Shown here in pieces: positions 8,389-17,892 of a stretch of 64,000 nt of DNA. The translations under genes and the position numbers were made by a program. Numbering within the stretch: position 1 is the first letter of the stretch; the number at the start of each line of letters is the position of its first letter. Location of the stretch: the NCBI RefSeq assembly GCF_000243275.1, contig NZ_CM001437.1, forward strand, positions 1,827,882-1,891,881, in the 5' to 3' direction. Below the pieces are notes generated by a model. The model was given only the letters and a program-made list of their open reading frames with translations. It was not told the DNA's origin and ran no database searches. This DNA comes from Myroides odoratus DSM 2801. Lineage in GTDB: Bacteria > Bacteroidota > Bacteroidia > Flavobacteriales > Flavobacteriaceae.

Positions 8389-9721
8389 TGAAACTATTTT
8401 ACAAATCGAAGACCTTATTGCTACAGGTAGAGAAGCTGAATTATTAGCGTTTCTTAAGGATATCCATGCTGTGGATATAGCAGAAATCATGAATGAACTT
8501 CACTCCGAGGAAGCCATTTATATCTTCGATATATTAGATAGTGAAGTTACTGCAGAGATATTACTTAATTTAGATGATGATTTACGAGAAAAGATTTTAA
8601 AAAGTCTCTCTCCTAAAGAAATTGCCGAAGAGCTTGATGAATTAGATACTGATGATGCCGCTGATATCATCGCAGAATTATCGGAAAAGAGAAAAGAAGA
8701 AGTTCTCTTAGAGCTAGAAGATTTAGAACACGCCAAAGACATTGTCGAATTATTGCGCTATGACGAAGATACGGCAGGAGGATTAATGGCAAAAGAGTTT
8801 GTATCGGTCAATGAAAATTGGTCTATATTAACTTGTGTCAAAGAAATGCGCAAACAAGCGGAGCACGTTTCCCGTGTTCATTCAATCTACGTTGTGGATG
8901 ATGAAGGCCGTTTAAAAGGACGTCTATCGCTAAAAGACTTACTAACGTCTTCTACAACTACGCACATTAGTGATGTCTATATTCCGAAAGTAGACTATGT
9001 CAAAGTAGATACGGAAGATACAGAAGTAGCGCGTATCATGCAGAAATACGATTTAGAAGCTATTCCTGTAGTGGATGAAATGGGGCGATTAGTAGGAAGA
9101 ATTACGATTGATGATATTGTTGACGTTATTAAAGACGAAGCAGACAAAGATTATCAGTTGGCTGCGGGTATCTCACAAGACGTTGATACCAATGACAGTA
9201 TCTTAACCTTAACTAAAGCAAGATTACCCTGGTTAATTCTCGCTATGATCGGTGGTTTTGTAGCAGTAAATGTATCGCGAAGCTTTGAAGATGCCATGGA
9301 GAAATTTGGTGTACTTTTCTTTTTCACTCCATTAATTGCCGCTATGGCTGGAAATGTAGGGGTTCAGTCTTCTGCCATTATTGTTCAAGGACTTGCAAAT
9401 AATACAATCTCTGGATCCATTTGGAAGCGCTTAGGTAAAGAAGTATCCTTAAGTTTATTAAATGGCTTCTTATTGGCTATTTTATTGATGATTGGGAGTC
9501 ACGTGCTACTAGGTGTGGATTATATTATTGGAGTTACAGTATCCATTGCCTTAATCAGCGTAATTATCATTGCTAGTTTGATTGGTACTTTTGTGCCTAT
9601 TCTATTAAATAAGTATGGTGTCGATCCAGCTTTGGCTACGGGTCCTTTTATTACCACAAGTAATGATATTTTTGGTATTTTAATTTATTTTTCCATTGCC
9701 AAAGTCATTCTTGGCTTCTAA
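8369..9721 (+). CDS. mgtE: Magnesium transporter MgtE
   Basis: This 450-residue Mg2+ channel/transporter has all MgtE parts. An acidic N-domain comes first (about residues 1-130, with [16 protein letters not shown]). Two CBS domains follow (about 135-255, including [22 protein letters not shown] and [19 protein letters not shown]). The C-terminal half carries about five membrane helices, with the conserved [16 protein letters not shown] near residue 330. The N and CBS domains gate the pore according to cytosolic Mg2+. The start lies inside the 3' end of rsmA, and the next gene starts 10 bases after the stop. Confidence 0.95.
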   Translation: MEFKISDETILQIEDLIATGREAELLAFLKDIHAVDIAEIMNELHSEEAIYIFDILDSEVTAEILLNLDDDLREKILKSLSPKEIAEELDELDTDDAADIIAELSEKRKEEVLLELEDLEHAKDIVELLRYDEDTAGGLMAKEFVSVNENWSILTCVKEMRKQAEHVSRVHSIYVVDDEGRLKGRLSLKDLLTSSTTTHISDVYIPKVDYVKVDTEDTEVARIMQKYDLEAIPVVDEMGRLVGRITIDDIVDVIKDEADKDYQLAAGISQDVDTNDSILTLTKARLPWLILAMIGGFVAVNVSRSFEDAMEKFGVLFFFTPLIAAMAGNVGVQSSAIIVQGLANNTISGSIWKRLGKEVSLSLLNGFLLAILLMIGSHVLLGVDYIIGVTVSIALISVIIIASLIGTFVPILLNKYGVDPALATGPFITTSNDIFGILIYFSIAKVILGF

Positions 9722-9731
9722 ATTTCACAAC

Positions 9732-10679
9732 ATGGCAGCAAAAAAAGTATTACACCTAGATAGTAATCACCCCTTGATGATAGAACAACTCGCTCAAATG
9801 GGATATACCAATGTAGAGGATTATACATCGAGTAAAGAAACCATAGAAAACACGATACACGAATACGAAGGTATTATTATACGCAGTCGATTTAAAATTG
9901 ATCAGTCTTTCTTAGAAAAAGCGACACAACTTAAATTTATTGGTCGTGTTGGTGCGGGTTTAGAAAACATTGACTGCGACTTCGCAGTATCGAAAGGAAT
10001 TGCTTTAATTGCAGCGCCAGAAGGCAATCAAACAGCTGTCGGAGAACATGCCTTGGGTATGTTATTGACATTATTCAACAAATTAAACCTTGTTGATCAA
10101 GAAGTAAGAGCAGGTATTTGGATTCGCGAAGGCAATAGAGGCCATGAAATTGAAGGAAAAACAGTTGGAATTATTGGATATGGCCATATGGGAAATGCTT
10201 TTGCTAAACGTTTACAAGGCTTTAATTGCGAAGTTATTTTTCACGATATCCAGGATAACTTATCCAATCAATATGCCACGCAAGTTTCGTTAGCCACCTT
10301 ACAACAAAAAGCAGACATCATCAGTTTGCATATTCCTCAAACTCCAGAAACAATGAACCTCATTAATCAATCTTTTATTGAGCAGATGGCTAAACCTTTT
10401 TGGTTAATTAATACCGCACGAGGTAAATCTGTACATACTGCTGATTTAGTTGCTGCATTAGAAAATGGAAAAGTACGAGGAGCTGCCTTAGATGTGCTAG
10501 AGTATGAAAAATCTTCCTTTGAGCATATGTTTGCTGACGAAACATTACCTCAACCGATGCAATACTTGATTCAATCAGAAAAAGTCTTATTATCTCCCCA
10601 TATTGCAGGCTGGACCTTTGAGAGCAAAGAGAAATTAGCTCAAGTAATCATAGATAAAATTCGATTAAATTTTAGTTAG
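9732..10679 (+). CDS. D-isomer-specific 2-hydroxyacid dehydrogenase
   Basis: The 315-residue NAD-dependent dehydrogenase belongs to the SerA/GyaR family. The Rossmann motif VGIIGYGHMG is near residue 145, the catalytic arginine is in NTARGKS, and the catalytic histidine is in SPHIAGWTFES. It lacks the ACT domain of long 3-phosphoglycerate dehydrogenases. It could be the short Bacteroidota SerA (serine biosynthesis) or a glyoxylate/hydroxypyruvate reductase; sequence alone does not decide. I chose the ATG at 9732 (MAAKKVLHLD), not the in-frame ATG at 9696 inside mgtE, because 9732 gives the usual family N-terminus. It is the last gene of the DUF4286-rsmA-mgtE run. Confidence 0.88.
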   Translation: MAAKKVLHLDSNHPLMIEQLAQMGYTNVEDYTSSKETIENTIHEYEGIIIRSRFKIDQSFLEKATQLKFIGRVGAGLENIDCDFAVSKGIALIAAPEGNQTAVGEHALGMLLTLFNKLNLVDQEVRAGIWIREGNRGHEIEGKTVGIIGYGHMGNAFAKRLQGFNCEVIFHDIQDNLSNQYATQVSLATLQQKADIISLHIPQTPETMNLINQSFIEQMAKPFWLINTARGKSVHTADLVAALENGKVRGAALDVLEYEKSSFEHMFADETLPQPMQYLIQSEKVLLSPHIAGWTFESKEKLAQVIIDKIRLNFS

Positions 10680-10693
10680 TCTAAAGTATAACA

Positions 10694-10728
10694 TAAAAAA
10701 AGGCACCTCATGAGGTGCCTTTTTTTAT
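10694..10728. terminator. Bidirectional terminator
   Basis: AGGCACCTCATGAGGTGCCT is a perfect 20-base palindrome flanked by A and T runs. It separates the rightward dehydrogenase from the leftward lipoprotein gene. Confidence 0.85.
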
Positions 10729-10729
10729 G

Positions 10730-11143
10730 TTATTTTTTTTCCTTCTTGTCTTCATGAATCACTACTGTAGCATTTAATGATTCTCCCAAAGCGAATGCCT
10801 CTCCAACCATTTCACCATCTAAGGTAACTTTAATCTCCATTTTTGACTCCTTACTACCTCCTAAACCTTGTGCAGTAAAACTTATTTTTTGCTGTTCTGT
10901 TTTATGATATACTTTAGACCATGCTGTCTCCTTTAAGTCATCAATAACATCATTTTTCACATTTTTCCCATCATAAACTACACCCATTATTTTATTAATG
11001 GAAGCATCTTCTGTTACCGTAACTGTCACCAAGTATTCTTTTCCTTCTGGAACCACTACTGATGCACTATCATCTGAGCTGCAACTTGAAATTCCAGTAC
11101 CAAGAACAACAGCCAACAGCATAAATTTTATTCTTCTGAACAT
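10730..11143 (-). CDS. Small lipoprotein, paralogue 1 of 3
   Basis: A 137-residue predicted lipoprotein with a signal peptide ending SSC (Cys21) followed by SSDD, an export-signal-like stretch. The mature part is a short all-beta domain (VTVTVTEDASINKIMGVVYDG, with TAQGLGGSKESKMEIKV). The same plan is seen in the two genes upstream: MFR-[RK]-[IV]-KF start, E-D-x-E/I near residue 45, then an SKM/SKL-containing strand. I do not recognise a named family; the pattern recalls MmpS-like Ig folds, which is speculative. No promoter box is obvious, so it may be transcribed with the 11175 gene, 31 bases upstream. Confidence 0.8.
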   Translation of the reverse strand: MFRRIKFMLLAVVLGTGISSCSSDDSASVVVPEGKEYLVTVTVTEDASINKIMGVVYDGKNVKNDVIDDLKETAWSKVYHKTEQQKISFTAQGLGGSKESKMEIKVTLDGEMVGEAFALGESLNATVVIHEDKKEKK

Positions 11144-11174
11144 ATGGTTTATTTTTCATTAAATTTTTAATGAA

Positions 11175-11615
11175 CTAAAAATTCATTTCTAAATATAAGT
11201 CTTTTCCTTTTACTTCTTTCTCTTTCAATACAATACCATCTTTACCAGTTACTGTAATAGTCATCTTAGAAGATGTACTTGCACCCACACCATTCGCTTC
11301 AATACTCACACGTTCAGCAACCGTAAGCGTATACGATCTTTCCCATTGTGTTATTTTTGGCTCTTGCCCTTGTTCTCCTTCTTCATCCTCATCTACAACA
11401 GGAGCCGGTTCAATGAATTTTTCTTCCGTTATCTGAACACCATCATAGTAATATGCCGTAATCTGTTCCATTTCAACATCCTCGGTAATTTCTATTAACA
11501 CATTGTATTGTTTCTTATCTAATTTAAGTACAGGATTGCCATCATCTGAACTACATGCAGATAGTCCTAATGCAATAATTGCACAGACTACAATAAACTT
11601 AACTTTTCTGAACAT
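11175..11615 (-). CDS. Small lipoprotein, paralogue 2 of 3
   Basis: A 146-residue predicted lipoprotein with lipobox LSAC followed by SSDD. It shares the plan of its neighbours: VLIEITEDVEMEQITAYYYDG, then a stretch ending VGASTSSKMTITVTG. It carries an acidic insertion of about 15 residues (VVDEDEEGEQGQEP) that the other two lack. I took the second of two adjacent ATG codons because the paralogues begin MFRKVKF; the first ATG is at 11618. It has its own -7 box at 11640. Function unknown. Confidence 0.8.
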   Translation of the reverse strand: MFRKVKFIVVCAIIALGLSACSSDDGNPVLKLDKKQYNVLIEITEDVEMEQITAYYYDGVQITEEKFIEPAPVVDEDEEGEQGQEPKITQWERSYTLTVAERVSIEANGVGASTSSKMTITVTGKDGIVLKEKEVKGKDLYLEMNF

Positions 11616-11639
11616 CATTTTTACTTTTATTTAACAATT

Positions 11640-11647
11640 CAAAAATA
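11640..11647 (-). promoter_or_regulatory. Bacteroidota -7 box for lipoprotein paralogue 2
   Basis: The minus strand reads TATTTTTG, 25 bases upstream of the start. The surrounding bases resemble those at 12252, so the promoter seems to have been duplicated with the gene. Confidence 0.6.
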
Positions 11648-11806
11648 GGATTTTTTTTGTCTTATTCAAAAGTTTAACTACTCATTTTAAGTACCTGAAC
11701 GTTAAAGTGTAGGGTAGATAAAATTCCGCAAGTGCCTTTGATAATCAAACCATTCGTTTTTATTTCAAAAAAATTGAAACCTAAATGGCTCCAAGTAAAC
11801 TTCTAC

Positions 11807-12226
11807 TTAAAAGATAACTTCTCCGTAAAGTGATTTTCCTTTAACTACAAACTCAGCTTCTTTAATAATATTCTGGCTCTTTTTTACACGAATTTGAAGT
11901 TTAGATTCTTCATTTTCACTTGAAGCGAATACCATAACTGTAATTTTTTGTTTTACTGTTTTCTTGAAGTCTTTTGTCCATTCTCTTTTCCCTCCAAACT
12001 CATCTTTAATGAATGTACTAACTTCTTTTCCTTCAATTGTAGCCACTTCAATACGTTGAAATTCTACATCCCTTGTTCCTGCAACCTCTACCACATACTC
12101 CTCATTCGAAACTCGATATCCCGTTCCTGATGTTTTAGTGGAGGTTGAACTATCATCAGAACTACAAGCTGAAGCACTTATAGCTATCATTGCGCAAACT
12201 AAAAAAAACTTAACTTTTCTGAACAT
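11807..12226 (-). CDS. Small lipoprotein, paralogue 3 of 3
   Basis: A 139-residue predicted lipoprotein with lipobox ASAC followed by SSDDSST. The mature domain matches its two downstream neighbours (VVEVAGTRDVEFQRIEVATIEG; SENEESKLQIRVKK) and ends KGKSLYGEVIF, like the KGKDLYLEMNF of paralogue 2. Function unknown. It has its own -7 box at 12252, and 190 bases separate it from paralogue 2. Confidence 0.8.
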   Translation of the reverse strand: MFRKVKFFLVCAMIAISASACSSDDSSTSTKTSGTGYRVSNEEYVVEVAGTRDVEFQRIEVATIEGKEVSTFIKDEFGGKREWTKDFKKTVKQKITVMVFASSENEESKLQIRVKKSQNIIKEAEFVVKGKSLYGEVIF

Positions 12227-12251
12227 TGTTTTTTACTTTTATTTAACAACT

Positions 12252-12259
12252 CAAAAGTA
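12252..12259 (-). promoter_or_regulatory. Bacteroidota -7 box for lipoprotein paralogue 3
   Basis: The minus strand reads TACTTTTG, 26 bases upstream of the start at 12226. Confidence 0.6.
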
Positions 12260-12462
12260 TACGTTTTTTTGAATTATACAAAAAATACCGAATTTTTTAT
12301 TTACAAAAACAATTATAATCAACAAAAACAAAAGGATAAGCAATTAAATTATCAAATAAAAACATAAAAAACATATTACAAAGCAATATGTCTTTTTATT
12401 TTCATCAAATCACAAAGTGTTTAGGACGGATTTTCCCATTCAAAAGATGAAACTTTAGAGTT

Positions 12463-12499
12463 AAAAAAAAGGATGTCGTTAAGAGACATCCTTTTTTTT
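12463..12499 (-). terminator. Terminator after the olsF-like gene
   Basis: AAAAAGGATGTC and GACATCCTTTTT form a 12-bp stem with a 7-base loop just before the leftward gene's stop at 12503; A and T runs flank it. Confidence 0.8.
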
Positions 12500-12502
12500 A
12501 AC

Positions 12503-14329
12503 TTAATTATATTTATTCGCTTCTTCTTGTATTTTTCGCTCGAGTTCTGCTTCAAACTCTTCCATCACTGGCTTTACCGTACTCTCAGGTAAATCGGCAA
12601 TTTTGATATACATTAATCCATCTATCGCATTATTGAATAAAGGATCCACATTGAATGCAATTACTTTTGCATTTTGCTTGATGTACTTCTTAATCAATAC
12701 GGGTACTCTCAATTTTGCAGGCTCTACATCTTCGATAATCTTATCAAATTTATTTAAGTCTGATTCCGTTTCATTAAAAATCAAATCCTTATCAGCATCT
12801 TTTAAGTTTACCTTATATTCCATCTTAGGTGTAACATATTGTGCAATAAAAGGATCAAAATAATGCGAGCGCATGAATTCAATCATCAACGACTTAGAAA
12901 AATCAGAAAATTGATTACTGATACTCACCCCTCCGATTAAATACTGATGTTCTGGAAAACGCAAAGTGGTATGTACAATCCCCTTCCAAAGGAGAAACAA
13001 AGGCATTGGCTTTTGCTGGTATTCTTTGACAATAAACGCGCGTCCCATTTCAATTGATTGCGCCATCATCGGGTAAAGTTCTGATTCAAAACGAAACAAT
13101 TCGTTCAAATAAAACCCGTTAATCCCATATTTCTTGTAGATCTCGGATCCCAATCCCATGCGATACGCTCCACATATTTGTTCTGCTTCGCTATCCCATA
13201 AGAACATGTGATGATAATACTTATCATATTGATCTAAATCTAGCTCATTATTTGTTCCTTCTCCCACTTCGCGAAACGTAACCTCTCGAAGTCGACCAAG
13301 CTCTAATAATATTGTTGGAATCAAATCGGATTTACACAAGAACACTTCATAATTTTTGCTTTGCAGCAATCGAAAGTCTTTTTCACGTAAAACTTCTATT
13401 TCTTGTTTGATCCTATCTAGGGGTTGTGGAGGGACAATGTCCTTTACCATCTTTGGAAATTTAAAATTAAAAGACGGAACTTTAATCCACTTTTGGGAGT
13501 CTTCGTCTTTATAAGCGTTAGATAACAAATACGTTTTAAAACGCAAAAAGTTACCATAATCACTTAAATCATAATGTTCATTTTGTTCCTCAACCGATAT
13601 TGGACGACCGATGCGAATCTTGATTACGCGATCTTTTTGTGTCAATAGCTCTGAAGGCAACTTCGCTGTGCGCAAAGTTGGATTAATCTGCGATAAAAAG
13701 TAAAATAATTTACTGTTTTTCGCATGAAAATAAATAGGTACTACAGGTACATTCGCTTTTTTAATCAGCTTAATAGCTCCCTCTTCCCACGGTTTATCAA
13801 CCACCAATCGATCATCCTTATAAGTAGACACCTCCCCCGCAGGAAATATCCCTAGTGGTTTGCCATCACTTAAATGTCGCAATGTATCTTTTAATCCCAA
13901 TACACTTGACTTCACATCCTTGTTATTCTCAAATGGATTAACAGGCATGATATAAGGCTTCAAAGGCTCAATACGATGCAATAAAAAGTTGGCAATAATC
14001 TTAAAATTAGGATCATGCTCCAACATTAATTTTAGAAGTAAAATTCCATCAATTCCACCCAATGGATGATTAGAAATGGTAATATACGGTCCTTTTTTAG
14101 GCAATCGTTTTAATTCCTCTGGATCTATTTGAAATTCAATCTGAAACTCTTCTAGAATAGAATTTAAAAACTCTAATTCTTCTAAATGTTTATTTCTATC
14201 GTAAATCTTATTTAATGTGGTAACCTTAAGCGTCTTCATAAGCAACCACCCCGTAAAAGTACCCAAGATACCATACTTGTCCACGTTTATCGCCTTCGCT
14301 ACTTCCTTAGCTGTTACTAACCCCATCAA
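12503..14329 (-). CDS. Two-domain lipid acyltransferase, OlsF-like (PlsC + OlsB-type GNAT)
   Basis: The 608-residue protein joins two acyltransferases. Residues about 60-290 are a PlsC/LPLAT domain with ISNHPLGGIDG (His88, Asp94, so H-x5-D rather than the usual H-x4-D) and the FPAGEVS block. Residues about 320-480 match the OlsB-type GNAT domain (LREVTFREVGEG, YDKYYHHMFLWD, CGAYRMG). Known OlsF proteins of Serratia and Flavobacterium carry out both the N- and O-acylation steps of ornithine lipid synthesis. Related Bacteroidota enzymes make glycine lipids, so the amino acid used here is not certain. It is a single gene with its own promoter (14349) and terminator. Confidence 0.82.
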   Translation of the reverse strand: MMGLVTAKEVAKAINVDKYGILGTFTGWLLMKTLKVTTLNKIYDRNKHLEELEFLNSILEEFQIEFQIDPEELKRLPKKGPYITISNHPLGGIDGILLLKLMLEHDPNFKIIANFLLHRIEPLKPYIMPVNPFENNKDVKSSVLGLKDTLRHLSDGKPLGIFPAGEVSTYKDDRLVVDKPWEEGAIKLIKKANVPVVPIYFHAKNSKLFYFLSQINPTLRTAKLPSELLTQKDRVIKIRIGRPISVEEQNEHYDLSDYGNFLRFKTYLLSNAYKDEDSQKWIKVPSFNFKFPKMVKDIVPPQPLDRIKQEIEVLREKDFRLLQSKNYEVFLCKSDLIPTILLELGRLREVTFREVGEGTNNELDLDQYDKYYHHMFLWDSEAEQICGAYRMGLGSEIYKKYGINGFYLNELFRFESELYPMMAQSIEMGRAFIVKEYQQKPMPLFLLWKGIVHTTLRFPEHQYLIGGVSISNQFSDFSKSLMIEFMRSHYFDPFIAQYVTPKMEYKVNLKDADKDLIFNETESDLNKFDKIIEDVEPAKLRVPVLIKKYIKQNAKVIAFNVDPLFNNAIDGLMYIKIADLPESTVKPVMEEFEAELERKIQEEANKYN

Positions 14330-14348
14330 TTTGAAAATTTAAGTAAGA

Positions 14349-14356
14349 CAAATATA
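14349..14356 (-). promoter_or_regulatory. Bacteroidota -7 box for the olsF-like gene
   Basis: The minus strand reads TATATTTG, 20 bases upstream of the start at 14329. Confidence 0.6.
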
Positions 14357-14662
14357 CTAAAATCTTTAGGTAATCTATTTTATTTTATCATCCTCGACTG
14401 CATATCCCTAGCATTGTCAAAGATATTGACCTAAATAACTGATTAAAAAAAAGATATATGCTGTAAAAATTATTTATTCTTCTTTACTATCATCCGATAC
14501 AAATATTTCATTTTTTATCTTTTTTAACTATAAATACAGTAAAACCCAATCTAGGCAATCAACAACAAGACTGGTTCTATGTTGAACAGGTTTAGAATGC
14601 TAATTAAAAATTAAAAACGCAACTCTCCTTTTCTTTTCACGCATCGGAATGTTTATTTTTTC

Positions 14663-14670
14663 TACTTTTG
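14663..14670 (+). promoter_or_regulatory. Bacteroidota -7 box for xth
   Basis: TACTTTTG matches TAnnTTTG. The possible upstream TTG start at 14668 lies inside this box, which supports the ATG at 14695 as the true start. Confidence 0.65.
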
Positions 14671-14694
14671 ATTTTCATACAAAAACCAGGCATA

Positions 14695-15462
14695 ATGAAA
14701 AAAATTATATCCTATAATGTAAATGGAATTCGTGCAGCAATCAAAAAAGGGCTTTTAGAATGGATGCAAGAAGAGAATGCTGATATCATTTGCTTACAGG
14801 AAACCAAAGCGAAAGAAGATCAAGTCCCAACAGATGAAATTACTTTAGCAGGGTATCCTTATCAATACTATTTTTCTGCTCAAAAAGCGGGGTATAGTGG
14901 TGTAGCTATTTTTTGCAAGGAAAAACCCAACCATATTACGTATGGAACAGGTATTGACTATATGGATTTTGAAGGAAGAAATCTACGTGTAGATTTTGAT
15001 ACATTTTCTGTCATGTCGTTGTATTTGCCTTCAGCCTCTAATATTGATCGACTAGATTTCAAATATCAATACATGGACGATTTCTTTACCTATATTACGG
15101 AGCTTAAAAAAGAAATTCCCAACTTAATTATCTGTGGCGATTACAACATCTGTCACAAAGCCATTGATATCCACGATCCAATTCGCAATGCAAAAGTTTC
15201 GGGATTCTTACCGGAAGAAAGAGCTTGGGTAGATAAATTTGTTGATCACGGATTCATTGACAGTTTCCGTGTGTTTCATACAGAACCTCATCAATATAGC
15301 TGGTGGACGTATCGTGCAAATGCGAGAAACAACAACAAGGGATGGAGAATCGACTACAATATGGTTGCAGAGCCGATGAAAGACCGAATTCTAGGGGCTT
15401 CTATATTGCAAGAGGTAAAACACTCTGATCATTGCCCTATTGTCGTAGAAATTAAAGCTTAA
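14695..15462 (+). CDS. xth: Exodeoxyribonuclease III (AP endonuclease)
   Basis: The 255-residue enzyme cleaves DNA at abasic sites and degrades 3' ends in base excision repair. The metal- and phosphate-binding residues are present: ISYNVNGIR at residues 5-13, LQETKA (Glu36), GDYNICHKAIDIHDP in the middle, and SDHCPIV near the C-terminus (Asp245, His246). Length and motifs are normal for the Xth/ExoA family. I use the ATG at 14695 because the longer reading frame starts inside the promoter. The OmpA-like gene follows after 23 bases. Confidence 0.95.
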   Translation: MKKIISYNVNGIRAAIKKGLLEWMQEENADIICLQETKAKEDQVPTDEITLAGYPYQYYFSAQKAGYSGVAIFCKEKPNHITYGTGIDYMDFEGRNLRVDFDTFSVMSLYLPSASNIDRLDFKYQYMDDFFTYITELKKEIPNLIICGDYNICHKAIDIHDPIRNAKVSGFLPEERAWVDKFVDHGFIDSFRVFHTEPHQYSWWTYRANARNNNKGWRIDYNMVAEPMKDRILGASILQEVKHSDHCPIVVEIKA

Positions 15463-15485
15463 ACTCAACCTAAAAATTTATCCTT

Positions 15486-16388
15486 ATGATAAAAAGACTG
15501 TCCATCGGTTTATTAACGTTAACGCTACTATCCTCTTGTGTAACAAGAAGACTCTACAATGAACTTGACCAAGATTATCAAATGACCTTGGATGATAACC
15601 AACGCTTAGCGGACGAGTTAGCTACGCTCAATAGTTCCATGAGTGATTTGGAGCAGGCTAAAAAGCAATTGGCTCAACAACTAAAAGACTTACAACAAGA
15701 ACGTCAAAATTTGAATGCAGAGATTTCAGCAGCTCAAAATAGATTACAAGACTTGCAGCATTCTTATACCAATCTAGAAAAACACAGTGAGGAATCACTA
15801 CAAGCAGAAGCGGCAAGACTAGCAAAGGCAAAAGCAGAACTAGATTTAAAATCTAAACGTGTGCAAGAGCTTGAAGGTATTTTGGCGGCGAATGACAAAC
15901 AAATGAAAGCGCTAAAAGATAACTTATCGCAAGCTTTAAATGCATTTGAAGGAAGGGGATTAACCATTGAACAGAAAAACGGTAAAGTATATGTTTCCAT
16001 GGAAAATAAACTACTTTTCAAATCGGGTAGTTGGTCTGTCAACGATGAAGGTCGAAATGCAGTAGTAGAATTAGGTAAAGTACTCGCTACGAACCCTGAT
16101 ATTTCTGTCTTGATTGAAGGGCATACTGACAATGATAAAGTTTTGGGTAATTTAGGTGATGGGGTTCAAAATAACTGGGATTTATCAACCAAACGTGCAT
16201 TAGCCATTGTTTCTATTTTAACGGAGAATACGTCAATCGACAAAAAAAATCTTACCGCAGCTGGACGAAGTGAATACGCACCTCTTATGAGCAATAGTAC
16301 GACCGAAGGAAAAGCTAAAAATAGACGTATTGAGGTCATTCTTACGCCTAACCTAGATAAGATTAATGATATGCTAAACCAATTATAA
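15486..16388 (+). CDS. OmpA-family lipoprotein with coiled coil
   Basis: The 300-residue protein has a lipoprotein signal (LSSC, Cys18). A long heptad-rich coiled coil follows (about residues 25-150, rich in Leu, Gln, Glu and Lys). The C-terminal OmpA domain (about 165-290) includes VLIEGHTDNDKV, WDLSTKRALAIVSIL and NRRIEVILTP, which normally binds diaminopimelate in peptidoglycan. The layout suggests a spacer that ties the outer membrane to the wall. It lies 23 bases after xth and is followed by a terminator. The first residue after Cys is Val and there is no acidic export signal, so it probably faces the periplasm. Confidence 0.9.
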   Translation: MIKRLSIGLLTLTLLSSCVTRRLYNELDQDYQMTLDDNQRLADELATLNSSMSDLEQAKKQLAQQLKDLQQERQNLNAEISAAQNRLQDLQHSYTNLEKHSEESLQAEAARLAKAKAELDLKSKRVQELEGILAANDKQMKALKDNLSQALNAFEGRGLTIEQKNGKVYVSMENKLLFKSGSWSVNDEGRNAVVELGKVLATNPDISVLIEGHTDNDKVLGNLGDGVQNNWDLSTKRALAIVSILTENTSIDKKNLTAAGRSEYAPLMSNSTTEGKAKNRRIEVILTPNLDKINDMLNQL

Positions 16389-16397
16389 TGGATATTC

Positions 16398-16433
16398 AAA
16401 AAGCTCTATAATTAAATTTATAGAGCTTTTTTT
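16398..16433 (+). terminator. Terminator after the OmpA-family gene
   Basis: AAGCTCTATAA and TTATAGAGCTT pair around a 5-base loop and are followed by T residues. Confidence 0.8.
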
Positions 16434-16535
16434 AAAACAACAGCACTTTCTTTTAGTTATTTGCCATAGCCTTAACATAAAAAGCGTTTTTTATTGTTTA
16501 TCTTGCATAATCACATTCAAACACATCCAAATACA

Positions 16536-17882
16536 ATGTATTTTCTATCCCTTGATCCAAAGGACATCAACGATATTATTAATTTGAGTGATTTAAATAT
16601 CATTTACAAATGGTTTTTTGATTCCCTCCATTTTTTACAACTAAACGAACAAGAAACTCATGTTGTCACCACAGGTGTGCTGCTTTTAGCCTTTTCACTC
16701 TGTATGGTTATACTCGATTACATCTTAAAAAACATCGTGATTGTCATCGCAAGGAAATATGCTGCCACAAGCAAAACCCAATTAGATGATATCATAATAA
16801 ACAATAAGGTTCTGCACAATATCACGCATTTGATTCCCGTAACCTTAGCGCGTATTCTATTCCCTATCTTTTTCATCGGATTTCCCAATGTCATTAACTT
16901 TGTACTATCCCTAACCAATATTTTATTTGTAGTGGTTGTAACTTTGCTTTTGCGTTCTTTGATTCGATCTAGTAGAGATTATGCCCGAACAAAACCACGA
17001 TTAGCTGATAAACCCATTGATAGTTATTCTCAGGTATCAAGTATTATTTTATACTTTTTCTCTGCTATCATTATCTTTTCTATTATTACAGGAAAAGACC
17101 CCGTTACTTTTCTAGTATCCTTAGGAGCAGCATCTGCTATTCTTATGTTGGTGTTTAAAGATACCATCATGGGGTTTGTAGCGAGTATACAAGTTTCTAC
17201 CAACGATATGGTTCGCGTAGGAGATTGGATTGAAATGGCCAAATTTGGTGCGGATGGAACGGTATTGGAAATCAACCTAAGTACCGTAAAAGTTCAAAAT
17301 TTCGATAAGACTATTACGACAATCCCAACCTATTTATTGATTAGCGATTCGTTTAAGAACTACCGCGGCATGCAAAATTCAGGAGGACGACGAATCAAAC
17401 GAAGTATCAACATCAAAATGTCGTCGATTCGATTTTTAGAACCTCATGAAATCAATGAATTGAAAAAGATTCAACTACTTAAACCTTATATAGAGGAAAG
17501 ACAAAAAGAAATTGAGGAGTATAATATCAGCACTAATGCTGATCAATCCATGCCTGTGAATGGACGTCGTATGACGAATATTGGTTTATTTAGAGCATAC
17601 GTATTACGCTATGCACAACAAAATCAAAATATTCACAAAGAATACCATTTAATGGTGCGTCACTTACAACCAACAGAACATGGTTTACCTATTGAACTCT
17701 ATATGTTTACGAATAGTACTGTTTGGGCTTTTTATGAAACTGTCATGGCTGATATCTTTGACCATGTCTTAGCGGCTATCGATTACTTCCATTTAGAGGT
17801 ATTCGAATTACCTTCTTCTGATGACGTTCGACAATTCATCGCCAACAGCAATGACTTATCTAAAAACCCACATCAACCATAA
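16536..17882 (+). CDS. Mechanosensitive channel, MscS family (YbdG-like)
   Basis: The 448-residue inner-membrane protein has about five hydrophobic helices in the first 230 residues. The MscS pore and beta domain follow: SLGAASAILMLVFKDTIMGFVASIQ, then VRVGDWIEM and a C-terminal region (SDSFKNYRGM...). The long cytoplasmic tail resembles YbdG-type channels, which open on hypo-osmotic shock. I chose the ATG at 16536 (MYFLSLDPKD) over an upstream TTG at 16494. It converges with xseB; a long hairpin at 17893 separates the two. Confidence 0.88.
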   Translation: MYFLSLDPKDINDIINLSDLNIIYKWFFDSLHFLQLNEQETHVVTTGVLLLAFSLCMVILDYILKNIVIVIARKYAATSKTQLDDIIINNKVLHNITHLIPVTLARILFPIFFIGFPNVINFVLSLTNILFVVVVTLLLRSLIRSSRDYARTKPRLADKPIDSYSQVSSIILYFFSAIIIFSIITGKDPVTFLVSLGAASAILMLVFKDTIMGFVASIQVSTNDMVRVGDWIEMAKFGADGTVLEINLSTVKVQNFDKTITTIPTYLLISDSFKNYRGMQNSGGRRIKRSINIKMSSIRFLEPHEINELKKIQLLKPYIEERQKEIEEYNISTNADQSMPVNGRRMTNIGLFRAYVLRYAQQNQNIHKEYHLMVRHLQPTEHGLPIELYMFTNSTVWAFYETVMADIFDHVLAAIDYFHLEVFELPSSDDVRQFIANSNDLSKNPHQP

Positions 17883-17892
17883 CAAAGTAGAT

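Larger units (their letters stand above)
14330..14694. other. Divergent intergenic region between the olsF-like gene and xth
   Basis: These 365 bases hold the -7 boxes of both flanking genes (14349 minus, 14663 plus). The roughly 300 bases between them are AT-rich, with no ORF, strong hairpin or RNA motif that I can support. Confidence 0.5.

Noticed and set aside
9696..9731. Upstream ATG start for the 2-hydroxyacid dehydrogenase
   Set aside because: It lies inside the end of mgtE and adds residues outside the family N-terminus; the ATG at 9732 fits better.
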